Shown here: in pieces, positions 52,892-64,000 of the stretch
Numbering within the stretch: the first letter of the stretch is position 1
Layout of the letters: every line of letters begins with the position of its first letter
Assembly (NCBI GenBank): GCA_900545305.1
Contig: UQYD01000003.1
Span: 1 to 64,000 of the forward strand
Origin: an uncultured Eubacterium sp.
GTDB taxonomy: Bacteria > Bacillota > Clostridia > Lachnospirales > CAG-274
Reading direction: 5' to 3'
DNA: 64,000 bases
The notes under the pieces: model-generated
The model's input: the letters and a program-made list of their open reading frames with translations, nothing else
What the model was told of the DNA's origin: nothing
The model's database searches: none
Translations under genes and position numbers: made by a program

Positions 52892-52920
52892 ATTATAACA
52901 CATATATATACAATTATCAA
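52892..52920 (-). promoter_or_regulatory. promoter of leader ORF and ATPase-Ter operon
   Basis: Minus-strand TTGATA (52915-52920), 17-bp spacer, TATAAT (52892-52897). The predicted start at about 52885 lies just before the leader-ORF ribosome site. Confidence 0.72.
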
Positions 52921-52956
52921 TATAATTTATAGAATTTTTACAAATATATTATATAT

Positions 52957-52996
52957 TTTTTAGTCATTAAATAAAATTTTATTTAATGACTAAAAA
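52957..52996. repeat. perfect 40-bp palindrome
   Basis: Two 20-bp halves (TTTTTAGTCATTAAATAAAA and its reverse complement) with no spacer. On both strands A-runs follow, not T-runs, so it is not a normal terminator. It lies between the ATPase promoter and the oldest end of the CRISPR array. Confidence 0.8.
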
Positions 52997-53082
52997 TTTT
53001 CTAAATATTCTATATTCTTTTTGCAATATATAACTCCGATAATTCATTTTATTAATAATAATACAAATAAGTTTATTTTAAA

Positions 53083-53112
53083 CTTTATATTTCAGTATGA
53101 ACTAATTATAAC
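53083..53112 (-). repeat. degenerate terminal CRISPR repeat
   Basis: Matches the 30-bp repeat except at positions 1, 6 and 13. A mutated repeat marks the trailer (leader-distal, oldest) end, showing that the array grows from the high-coordinate side. Confidence 0.9.
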
Positions 53113-56100
53113 ATAAAACGCTTGAGAACCGACAGATTTTACGCTTAAATTTACATTTCACTATGAACTAATTATAACTATGCAAAAATCGTAGGCGATA
53201 ATGTAGCAACAGAATTTACATTTCACTATGAACTAATTATAACGGTGATAATTATTACAGAGGCTTATACTTTTATACATTTACATTTCACTATGAACTA
53301 ATTATAACCGATATTGATCAAATACTTTTAAGTGGCATTAAAAATTTACATTTCACTATGAACTAATTATAACGATGCAATTATTCAAATTGATAAAGAC
53401 ATTACATATATTTACATTTCACTATGAACTAATTATAACGAAAGGCTTTTACCACAATTACTACATTTTACAATAGATTTACATTTCACTATGAACTAAT
53501 TATAACAAAAATAGAAGACAAAAAAGGAATTACAGCAACTAAATTTACATTTCACTATGAACTAATTATAACAGTGCAAAAAATGATTGAAGAAAGAGGA
53601 GGAAAATTATTTACATTTCACTATGAACTAATTATAACTCCGTACCACCCAGTATGTAACATTCAACAGATTTTGCATTTACATTTCACTATGAACTAAT
53701 TATAACAATTGACACAAAAGATGTATCAAAAATTATATCTGATTTACATTTCACTATGAACTAATTATAACTATATCTCTTCCTTTCTTGTATAATATCA
53801 TTTGTGGATTTACATTTCACTATGAACTAATTATAACCTGGGTGTGCCTTTCGCCATTCTTCGACAATTTTATTTACATTTCACTATGAACTAATTATAA
53901 CCTTGGTCTAGGCTTAATAAAATAGGTCTCCTATAATTTACATTTCACTATGAACTAATTATAACCAAAAAGAACTTCGTGAAAATACAAAAACATTTAC
54001 ATTTACATTTCACTATGAACTAATTATAACAGAGATGACCGAGTTCCATACAGCCAATGGGTAAAGTATTTACATTTCACTATGAACTAATTATAACAAA
54101 GACAGAGGTAGAATTAAAGCAGAGATTAAAAGAATTTACATTTCACTATGAACTAATTATAACATATTCTTATCTAGTTTGTACTGGCATTTAAGCCACA
54201 TTTACATTTCACTATGAACTAATTATAACAGCCTTACAAATGAGCTTTTTGTAACTACTGCTGAATTTACATTTCACTATGAACTAATTATAACAACAAC
54301 AACAATATAAGTATTTGTTCTTGGGTCAAATTTACATTTCACTATGAACTAATTATAACCAGCATATCTGACAGAAGCGAGTATATTACTTAAATTTACA
54401 TTTCACTATGAACTAATTATAACTTTACAGCCTTAAAGGCAACTAACCCACCCAATAAATATTTACATTTCACTATGAACTAATTATAACGCTTTACTCC
54501 TGTTGCATAAGAACCATAGTTCATTACATTTACATTTCACTATGAACTAATTATAACGATATTCCAATTCTATTCGACTCATGCCAGCTATTGTATTTAC
54601 ATTTCACTATGAACTAATTATAACAAAGTTGCAAGCACGAAACGAAGAACTTCAAAAAGATTTACATTTCACTATGAACTAATTATAACTCTCTTGTTTT
54701 TCTTCTTTCAATATAGCCCATAGTAATTTACATTTCACTATGAACTAATTATAACGTTGTAATTTTAGCTATATATTTGCTACCACAAAAATTTACATTT
54801 CACTATGAACTAATTATAACTGGTACACCAGAGGTTATTGCAGTAAAGGGTTATGGATTTACATTTCACTATGAACTAATTATAACACAGTAAATATCTC
54901 GCAAATGAGGGACTTACGGTATTTACATTTCACTATGAACTAATTATAACCAATGTGTCAGCTTAACGGAAATTATTTTACCAAAATTTACATTTCACTA
55001 TGAACTAATTATAACAAATTTGGGAAAAGCTTGCACTGGTCTTTGTAACAGATTTACATTTCACTATGAACTAATTATAACTTAAAAATAGCTCTGTTTT
55101 GGGGTCGCCGAACCCGCATTTACATTTCACTATGAACTAATTATAACCCTAAAATGTCATATATATCTTTCTGAACAATGCCATTTACATTTCACTATGA
55201 ACTAATTATAACCTACAGTACCTGCAACTGACCCTACCTTTTTAAGTCATTTACATTTCACTATGAACTAATTATAACAACCTTTGATTTGCTACTTTCA
55301 ATCACTCTACTTAAATTTACATTTCACTATGAACTAATTATAACTTATTGAAAGCAGCCTTTGACATTAAAATAAGCGCATTTACATTTCACTATGAACT
55401 AATTATAACAGTAAAACAGATAGGAAAAGCAGTTGTAGAAACATTATTTACATTTCACTATGAACTAATTATAACGGTATAAAAAAGATGTTGGAATTTA
55501 CAGCTATGATATTTACATTTCACTATGAACTAATTATAACGGCATAAAACCTCGTCTTGCAAGTATTCTACTAAAATTTACATTTCACTATGAACTAATT
55601 ATAACAGATGATAAAAAGTTACTTAATGATTGCTATATTAGATTTACATTTCACTATGAACTAATTATAACCTAGATTATACCAATCTAGTTTACAAATT
55701 AAATCAATTTACATTTCACTATGAACTAATTATAACTCTATGTTCTCAGATGGAGGCACATATACCCTATACATTTACATTTCACTATGAACTAATTATA
55801 ACTGTTGCACAATGTTTTATTTGTGTTTTCAAAGTTTAATTTACATTTCACTATGAACTAATTATAACACTTCAAAAGTTTGAAGAAATAAAAACTGAAT
55901 ATAAATTTACATTTCACTATGAACTAATTATAACATATAATGAAATAAACTAACTTGTGAAGGATAAGGCATTTACATTTCACTATGAACTAATTATAAC
56001 GATGTAAAAATAATACCTACTGTTCCACCACCGTCATTTACATTTCACTATGAACTAATTATAACTCGGCTTGTCCATCGAAGTAATTTGAACCTGACCC

Positions 56101-59100
56101 CATTTACATTTCACTATGAACTAATTATAACGTAGGTAATGAAGGTAATGGTGTAAGTGAACTTTTACATTTACATTTCACTATGAACTAATTATAACAA
56201 ACACAATAAACATAACTATTATTTTATTCTTTATTTACATTTCACTATGAACTAATTATAACGATGATAATAATAATGAAGTTGGGTAACCCCTTACGAA
56301 TTTACATTTCACTATGAACTAATTATAACGATGATAAAAAGTTACTTAATGATTGCTATATTAATTTACATTTCACTATGAACTAATTATAACTTTATCT
56401 GTATCTTAGAGCATGTAGAATCTACATCATTTACATTTCACTATGAACTAATTATAACAAAACGTTATCATAAAACAGCGCTGCTCTGTTTATATTTACA
56501 TTTCACTATGAACTAATTATAACGACAAAAAACACTACAACTACTGAAAAAACAACTGATTTACATTTCACTATGAACTAATTATAACTACAAATTTGGA
56601 GGTGCTTTAAATGGTAACTTGCTTATTTACATTTCACTATGAACTAATTATAACTAAAAATATGTTAAAATAATAGAAAAATATATTGAAATTTACATTT
56701 CACTATGAACTAATTATAACATATCAAACAACTACTAACCATTCTGACTTTAATTTCATTTACATTTCACTATGAACTAATTATAACACTAATCGATAAA
56801 AACAATTTAAAAGGTCGTTGCGATTTACATTTCACTATGAACTAATTATAACGCAGTAGAAAAGTGTAATGTAATAACTGCTGTATCTTATTTACATTTC
56901 ACTATGAACTAATTATAACATTATTTTCTTGCTATTATGAACCAATTTATGCTTAATTTACATTTCACTATGAACTAATTATAACTTAAATTATAGAACA
57001 ATAATTTGGTTTTGTCAATGAAATTTACATTTCACTATGAACTAATTATAACCATACATCCTCTCAAGCTGTTTCCTCATAACATCAAAATTTACATTTC
57101 ACTATGAACTAATTATAACATAAGGTTTTGAAAAGCTGGACGGTCAGTGTTTTTGCATTTACATTTCACTATGAACTAATTATAACTCTTAAAGCATCAA
57201 GCAAATGGTTATCTTTATCCACATTTACATTTCACTATGAACTAATTATAACAGAGGTAGCTAAGGCGGTCTTGTGTGATGTTGTAAGATTTACATTTCA
57301 CTATGAACTAATTATAACTCAGCATTGGCTTCTCTATGTTCTTGTATTCTCCTTATTTACATTTCACTATGAACTAATTATAACAACATTGCACGTTTAT
57401 GCGATAGAACAGTTGACAAATTTACATTTCACTATGAACTAATTATAACGGTTGTTACTGACCCTCCATATAATGTAAATTATAGATTTACATTTCACTA
57501 TGAACTAATTATAACGAAACTATATTCTGTTCCTACTGGGTATATCCACATTTACATTTCACTATGAACTAATTATAACTTTATTCTACAGTAGAGTACC
57601 ACCGTAATCATTAATTTACATTTCACTATGAACTAATTATAACGCACGAGCAGAATTAGATTTACCTAAAAAAGCAGGATTTACATTTCACTATGAACTA
57701 ATTATAACCAGGTAACGATTTGGATTCAAAATCTGCAGAGGTTGATTTACATTTCACTATGAACTAATTATAACAAGGATGATTAATTTGAATATGTTAT
57801 CGGAAGCAGATTTACATTTCACTATGAACTAATTATAACCTATTTCCCACCCTGATGTTTTTCTAACTCGCCAATTTACATTTCACTATGAACTAATTAT
57901 AACTGGATTAAAAAATGAAAAATAATAGTTGACATACATTTACATTTCACTATGAACTAATTATAACTTCCCTGCTAGAGCTTCTGACATTTCTTTGAAG
58001 AAATTTACATTTCACTATGAACTAATTATAACTTGACATACGACTATGCTGGGGTAATGTACCCAGATTTACATTTCACTATGAACTAATTATAACGAAC
58101 CGATACTCCACAAGTCATAAATTTTTCAGATAAATTTACATTTCACTATGAACTAATTATAACTGACATGTTCGTCATCGTTGAAAATGATGTTGAAAAA
58201 AATTTACATTTCACTATGAACTAATTATAACGATAATTGTGTTACTTTTAATGAATATATTTTTCTATTTACATTTCACTATGAACTAATTATAACCGGC
58301 ACATTACTTCGTCGATGGTGACAGCTGTACACATTTACATTTCACTATGAACTAATTATAACCAATACGCACAGCACTTGAAACAGGTATTCGCAGATTT
58401 ACATTTCACTATGAACTAATTATAACATTTGTAAATTGAAATGCCAAATGTATCAGTTTCTCATTTACATTTCACTATGAACTAATTATAACTTACTTCT
58501 TCTAAAAAATTTTCTAAGTAAAAAGCAACATTTACATTTCACTATGAACTAATTATAACGGCTTAACAGCCTATTTAAAATTAATAAATCAGATAATTTA
58601 CATTTCACTATGAACTAATTATAACGCAATAGAACAGCTCAAAGAAACCGGACTAGATGAATTTACATTTCACTATGAACTAATTATAACTATAGAAAAT
58701 TCTATGAAAAACCATTCCCCAATAAAATTTACATTTCACTATGAACTAATTATAACCATTGATATAGTCTCTACACAACCTGTCATAATAAATTTACATT
58801 TCACTATGAACTAATTATAACGATCATCGTTAAAACAGTAATATTCGTGTTCTAAATTTACATTTCACTATGAACTAATTATAACGTATTGAATGTAGAT
58901 GGTGCAAGATGGAATGTATATAATTTACATTTCACTATGAACTAATTATAACTTGCCGTCTTGTCATTGTATCGCTTTAACCGTTTTTATTTACATTTCA
59001 CTATGAACTAATTATAACAGTGTGCTATTATGAGTATACCAACTCAGAATAAAGTATTTACATTTCACTATGAACTAATTATAACTCCAACTGGTTCACC

Positions 59101-62100
59101 TCCTCCCAGTTGCCTGGTATATTTACATTTCACTATGAACTAATTATAACGTCTTAACCCTTGACCCTTATTCCCCCCTAACCCCCAATTTACATTTCAC
59201 TATGAACTAATTATAACGAATGCTTCTTGTTCACTGTAATATTAATTTTAAATTTACATTTCACTATGAACTAATTATAACACTTGGTGAACTTGAAGAG
59301 ATAAAAACTGAATATAAATTTACATTTCACTATGAACTAATTATAACTTTATTGCCGATAATTGATACTCAATAGAGTTTTATTTACATTTCACTATGAA
59401 CTAATTATAACCGAAGTGTAGACGTAACAAGTCATGCCGTAGAAAGATTTACATTTCACTATGAACTAATTATAACTTAAATGTCAAGAAATTGCTTTTA
59501 AGCAATAGGGATTTACATTTCACTATGAACTAATTATAACTATGAAAAAACTTCAAAAGAATAATTTTATAAAAAATTTACATTTCACTATGAACTAATT
59601 ATAACATTTTTTACAATTTGGATTATGACAAGACAAGGTGATTTACATTTCACTATGAACTAATTATAACGGTTTTATACCTCGTCTTTTTCTATTCGTA
59701 ACCATAAATTTACATTTCACTATGAACTAATTATAACGCAAATTTTTGAACAGCTTTTCGCTGTTTTTCATCCATTTACATTTCACTATGAACTAATTAT
59801 AACTTTAAGTAAAGATTACAACCATAGTCTTATAAGAATTTACATTTCACTATGAACTAATTATAACATAAGCCAACAGGCAGGCTTATGTATACTCTTA
59901 GAATTTACATTTCACTATGAACTAATTATAACTGGTTCTGTAAATCAGATAAGTTCTTTGAAGGTTTATTTACATTTCACTATGAACTAATTATAACTAT
60001 TTTCTCTTGTAAAGACCTTATATTCAGATTCAAATTTACATTTCACTATGAACTAATTATAACAAACTTTTCAGAAGATTATGCTAACAGGTAACGATTA
60101 TTTACATTTCACTATGAACTAATTATAACAATAAAATGCTTAAAAATTAAATTGACTCTACTAGATTTACATTTCACTATGAACTAATTATAACGAACTA
60201 AATTCTAGCGATGTGTGTGTAAACAATTTAAATTTACATTTCACTATGAACTAATTATAACTGTTTTGTTTTCTTCTATAACAGGCAAACCTTTCAAATT
60301 TACATTTCACTATGAACTAATTATAACGATGAACATTCTTATAATCTGCAATGCGAAACCAAATTTACATTTCACTATGAACTAATTATAACTATCATAA
60401 AACATTTTTTAAGTAAAGAGAAAGGAGATTTACATTTCACTATGAACTAATTATAACTATATATATCATACCCGCACCTTTCCGGTGTCCTCATTTACAT
60501 TTCACTATGAACTAATTATAACCCTCACGACACTAGACATACTTGTGTAAGTTTATTAAATTTACATTTCACTATGAACTAATTATAACTAAAAATCGAC
60601 CACATTCAAAAAGTTGCTGACGATTCATTTACATTTCACTATGAACTAATTATAACTGGAAGTTATGTTCTCCTATAGCAAGTATGAAAAATTTACATTT
60701 CACTATGAACTAATTATAACCAAGAATACCTTTTTCTGTCTTGCTCATAATTACATTTACATTTCACTATGAACTAATTATAACAAAATTTAAAAAATGC
60801 TGATGACTATGAAAAAGTTAATTTACATTTCACTATGAACTAATTATAACTGTATTTAAAGCCGTCTGACATATTGTCGCTAGCTTTATTTACATTTCAC
60901 TATGAACTAATTATAACAAACTTGCAACAAGAAGTATGCCTTTCACTTTCACATTTACATTTCACTATGAACTAATTATAACGTAGGACACAAAGTTTCC
61001 AAAAGACCTTTTAAATAGATTTACATTTCACTATGAACTAATTATAACGACTGACCTTAAAAGGAAAACAGCACAGAGAGCAACATTTACATTTCACTAT
61101 GAACTAATTATAACGGTTTGCCTTTTCATCTGCTAAAAGCTGTTTTGAAAGATTTACATTTCACTATGAACTAATTATAACGGTAGAAGTGAAGATTTTG
61201 TAAATGTAACTGATATTTACATTTCACTATGAACTAATTATAACTCTAGCTGTAATTTTGTTTCTAAACTTACTTTTAAATTTACATTTCACTATGAACT
61301 AATTATAACAAAACAACATTTTACATTATACTATACTGTTTTGGTATTTACATTTCACTATGAACTAATTATAACCCTATTGCGAATGTAATCAGGCACT
61401 ATGACGTTACATTTACATTTCACTATGAACTAATTATAACTAACCATTTTCAAAGAAGAAAACAAGCCCGCCTTTAAATTTACATTTCACTATGAACTAA
61501 TTATAACTAAAGAAATGGTAACAATTTCTTTAGATATTGCAGATTTACATTTCACTATGAACTAATTATAACTCTTCTAATATCTTTATAAAGATAGAAC
61601 TATTTAAGATTTACATTTCACTATGAACTAATTATAACAAAATAAAAAAATTAAAAGAAAGGTGGCATAATTAATTTACATTTCACTATGAACTAATTAT
61701 AACGGAATGTACTGTGCCTTGGGAGGTTCTTGGTGGCAAATTTACATTTCACTATGAACTAATTATAACGCGTGTGGCGTTCACTAAGTCTGGTACTTTC
61801 AACGCTAATTTACATTTCACTATGAACTAATTATAACTTCCACCCCAAGAAGGGTGACAAGAAGGAGTACCATTTACATTTCACTATGAACTAATTATAA
61901 CGACATCTACAACCGTATCGGTATTTGGAGATTTAATTTACATTTCACTATGAACTAATTATAACAAGTGAAAACTTATGCATTTCTACTTATTATAACA
62001 AATTTACATTTCACTATGAACTAATTATAACTTATATAACTATATATTCTCAAAGGGTAGCTGTTAATTTACATTTCACTATGAACTAATTATAACTCTG

Positions 62101-62947
62101 TATAGAAGAAATTAAACTAGCAACAAAAAAATTTACATTTCACTATGAACTAATTATAACAATACGTCGGCAGTTATAAAAACTTTCAAACAGCTGAATT
62201 TACATTTCACTATGAACTAATTATAACTAGGTGTCCCCACTTATTGCATCCGGCATCGCTTATTTACATTTCACTATGAACTAATTATAACGATGCTATT
62301 GCACAAGCTAAGTTGATGTATGACAAATTTACATTTCACTATGAACTAATTATAACGTAAAATATTGTTTTACAGTCGTTTTGGGGAAAGGAATTTACAT
62401 TTCACTATGAACTAATTATAACAATAAGAAAAAAGAGTGTAGCTACTCTCTCAACAAAATTTACATTTCACTATGAACTAATTATAACATTATAAAAACA
62501 ATATAAAATTGTTTTTTTATTTTATTTACATTTCACTATGAACTAATTATAACGACAGTCCTAGATTATACCAATCTAGTTTACAAACTATTTACATTTC
62601 ACTATGAACTAATTATAACGGCAGTGGTCGAAAATTAGACTTCAAATGTTTATATAATTTACATTTCACTATGAACTAATTATAACCATCTCAACTTCCT
62701 TTGTAATATTGTCATAGTAAATTTACATTTCACTATGAACTAATTATAACTTATACACACTATAAAAGGTACAAACATCGCTTGCTTCATTTACATTTCA
62801 CTATGAACTAATTATAACTCCAAGCTAACATCTTAGTTACGCTGTCGGCATTTATTTACATTTCACTATGAACTAATTATAACGCACCGTTAGTGCTTGA
62901 AAAACCTGTAACAATAGATTTACATTTCACTATGAACTAATTATAAC
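53083..62947 (-). CRISPR. CRISPR array, 151 repeats, 150 spacers
   Basis: 9.9 kb of a 30-bp repeat (plus strand begins ATTTACATTTC and ends CTAATTATAAC) with spacers of about 34-38 bp; period 64-68 bp. I counted 151 repeats by hand, including the degenerate last one, so the number may be off by one or two. The internal repeats looked identical as far as read. The repeat read on the minus strand ends in GAAATGTAAAT, typical of clostridial subtype I-B repeats with an 8-nt crRNA handle; leader and cas genes lie on the same side. Spacers appear to come from phage or plasmid genes; notable ones are listed in the findings. Confidence 0.98.
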
Positions 62948-63124
62948 CTGTTTCTCATTATATCAGTAAATAAGCCACTTTGCAAGTTTTATTTTGTCTA
63001 TCTTTTTAAAATCACCTAAATAGTATAAATATAATTCCATCTTAAAATTCATAAAACACTTGTAAGCCCTTTTATTACTGAACTGTCGATACCCCCTATT
63101 TTTTACACTATCATAGGTCGACAG
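62948..63124 (-). promoter_or_regulatory. CRISPR leader with promoter
   Basis: 177 bp between cas2 and the first repeat. At 62957-62985 the minus strand has TTGCAA, 17-bp spacer and TATAAT, so transcription should start about 62950, just before repeat one. At 63082-63125 there is an inverted repeat ACTGTCGA/TCGACAGT around a pyrimidine-rich core, a feature that resembles leader-proximal sequences I recall from other clostridial CRISPR loci; its role is unknown. Confidence 0.75.
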
Positions 63125-63403
63125 TCAAATAAAGTTATCTGTTGCATCATCATTTTTACCCCACATTTCCTTTTTCATCCATCTATTGCTTCGACTTTTA
63201 AACAAAATTACGGAATCTAAATCCTTTCTAATCCATTCATTTAATTCTTTATTCAATTTCAATATTTGAACTTCTGATAACTCACCCTCAAACACAGAAT
63301 TTTGAATATGTGTTAAGTATTTTTTGCATATCTTAAATACTTTATTTAGAACTTTTTCTCCACCCTGTTCTCCTGATATATCATAAACCAAAATTACATA
63401 CAC
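63125..63403 (-). CDS. cas2: CRISPR-associated endonuclease Cas2
   Basis: A 92-residue ferredoxin-fold nuclease acting with Cas1 in spacer acquisition. MYVILVYDISGEQGGEKVLNKVFKICKKYLTHIQNSVFEGELSE shows the conserved N-terminal strand with catalytic Asp (YDIS) and QNSVFEGEL; the C-terminus is NRWMKKEMWGKNDDATDNFI. It starts 4 bp after cas1. Short and typical of type I-B Cas2. Confidence 0.95.
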   Translation of the reverse strand: MYVILVYDISGEQGGEKVLNKVFKICKKYLTHIQNSVFEGELSEVQILKLNKELNEWIRKDLDSVILFKSRSNRWMKKEMWGKNDDATDNFI

Positions 63404-63407
63404 AATA

Positions 63408-64000
63408 TCACCACCAAATCTTAAAAGGTTCGTATTCCTTTTCTCCTATCAAGTGTTTAATAAGTTTATAACATTCCAGCCTTATTAAATATTGATAAGA
63501 CACTTCTCTATTTAGCTCTTTATGTTTAATAGTTGTTTGCATTCTGGAATCCAATTCCCTTGCTATAATTTGAGATGCCTCTTTTTTTAAGTGAAGAAAG
63601 TTTAAAGATTCTGTAAAGCTACGTTCATTTATTTGATTTTTATTCAACAGCGAAAATATTAATCTATCGCCCAATAAAGGTTTAAATATCTCAGATATAT
63701 CTAAAGCTAAAGAAAATCTTCTAGTTCCTGGTTCGTGTAGAAAACTTACTGTAGGATTTAGTTGCGTTTTATAAATTTCACTTAGAACTCTTGTATAAAT
63801 CATTGTGTTTACAAAAGAGATTAATGTATTTATCATATTGTCAGGAGGATTTTTCACTCTCTTTTCAAAGTTTATGTTTTGATTTACTATTGTATTCCAA
63901 CTTTTATAATAAATTTTTCTAATATTTCCTTCATATCCCATTAATTCTGTAACACTTTTTGATTTGTAAATATTCTTTCTTATATTATCAATATCATCCA
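63408..64000 (-). CDS. cas1: CRISPR-associated Cas1, N-terminus outside window
   Basis: The C-terminal part (at least 197 codons) of the Cas1 integrase; the frame stays open to the window edge, and the ATG at 63941 is internal (IRKNIYKSKSVTELMGYEGNIRKIYYKSW). Conserved elements: MGYEGNIRKIYYKSW, NMINTLISFVNTMIYTRVLSEIYKTQLNPTVSFLHEPGTRRFSLALDISEIFKP containing the catalytic Glu/His/Asp residues (GNI..., LHEPG, LALDISE). Partners upstream (cas4, cas3, cas5, cas7, cas8b, cas6) should lie beyond 64 kb. Confidence 0.95.
   Translation of the reverse strand, partial: DDIDNIRKNIYKSKSVTELMGYEGNIRKIYYKSWNTIVNQNINFEKRVKNPPDNMINTLISFVNTMIYTRVLSEIYKTQLNPTVSFLHEPGTRRFSLALDISEIFKPLLGDRLIFSLLNKNQINERSFTESLNFLHLKKEASQIIARELDSRMQTTIKHKELNREVSYQYLIRLECYKLIKHLIGEKEYEPFKIWW

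Noticed and set aside
52700..52900. Mn2+ riboswitch (yybP-ykoY) before the Ca-ATPase
   Set aside because: Such elements occur before related ATPases, but the conserved GGGGAGUAG-type core was not found; a leader ORF and terminator fit better.
52957..52996. The 40-bp palindrome as a terminator of pre-crRNA
   Set aside because: T-runs precede the stem and A-runs follow it on each strand, the reverse of an intrinsic terminator.
57128..57442. ORF with repeated FTFHYELIIT inside the CRISPR array
   Set aside because: It is the 30-bp repeat read in one frame with random spacer codons between; not a gene.
55541..59706. Homology between spacers 55541-55574 and 59671-59706 (both with ACCTCGTCTT)
   Set aside because: Only 10 nt are shared; too short to exclude chance.
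62948..63407. Firm subtype call I-B for the CRISPR locus
   Set aside because: Only cas1 and cas2 are visible; the repeat suggests I-B, but effector genes are outside the window.

Overview
The window is low-GC DNA from a spore-forming, anaerobic Clostridia-type Firmicute, probably a plant-fibre-degrading gut or rumen relative of Ruminococcus/Eubacterium. The signs are a SpoIVA sporulation ATPase, lipoprotein lipoboxes, AGGAGG ribosome sites with several TTG/GTG starts, threonine-rich surface linkers, a pectate lyase with a type I dockerin, and a cytoplasmic GH28 pectinase. I see no rRNA or tRNA genes. Species cannot be fixed from the sequence alone.

Layout. 1-10 kb: left-edge 4-alpha-glucanotransferase with an odd C-terminal junction, a small lipoprotein, a Zn/Mn ABC transporter (SBP, ATPase, permease) with a CBS protein, an OPT transporter overlapping a PqqD-like gene, a LUD protein, and aroC-lysA. 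10-17 kb: Trk/Ktr potassium uptake pair, SpoU methyltransferase, dCMP deaminase, DAHP synthase, and an ECF sigma/anti-sigma operon with a secreted protein that shares the anti-sigma sensor domain. 17-29 kb: RND efflux pair, dockerin pectate lyase, TetR regulator, MetA, GH28, a BspA-type LRR protein and a His-less HPr paralogue. 29-38 kb: spoIVA, a candidate small RNA, metNIQ, and uvrB-uvrA behind a LexA-type box. 38.4-41.2 kb: a two-gene AbiG-like phage-defence cassette bracketed by perfect 25-bp direct repeats, one of which contains the uvrB -35 element. 41-44 kb: a ZIP metal transporter behind a 20-bp palindrome, a secreted transglutaminase-like protein and a Thr-rich membrane protein. 44-53 kb: an operon of P-type Ca ATPase, rhomboid, YceG-like protein, TelA and three TerD proteins, preceded by a 26-codon leader ORF and an intrinsic terminator that look like an attenuator. 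53-64 kb: a very large CRISPR array (151 repeats by hand count), its leader and promoter, then cas2 and partial cas1.

How it fits together. Two antiphage systems occur in the last third: the AbiG-like cassette and the CRISPR locus, whose repeat resembles subtype I-B. Some spacers look phage-derived: one encodes a DNA-methyltransferase DPPY motif, others cover ribosome sites and starts of genes. Pectin use is split between a secreted dockerin enzyme and an intracellular GH28. The Ter/TelA/ATPase operon looks like a metal- or envelope-stress module in which a PMCA-type ATPase sits where TerC occurs in the Bacillus yceCDEFGH operon.

The least explained features are the leader ORF and attenuator of the ATPase-Ter operon, the direct-repeat-bounded AbiG cassette with no recombinase, the candidate C-rich sRNA at 30.67 kb, and a perfect 40-bp palindrome beside the old end of the CRISPR array.
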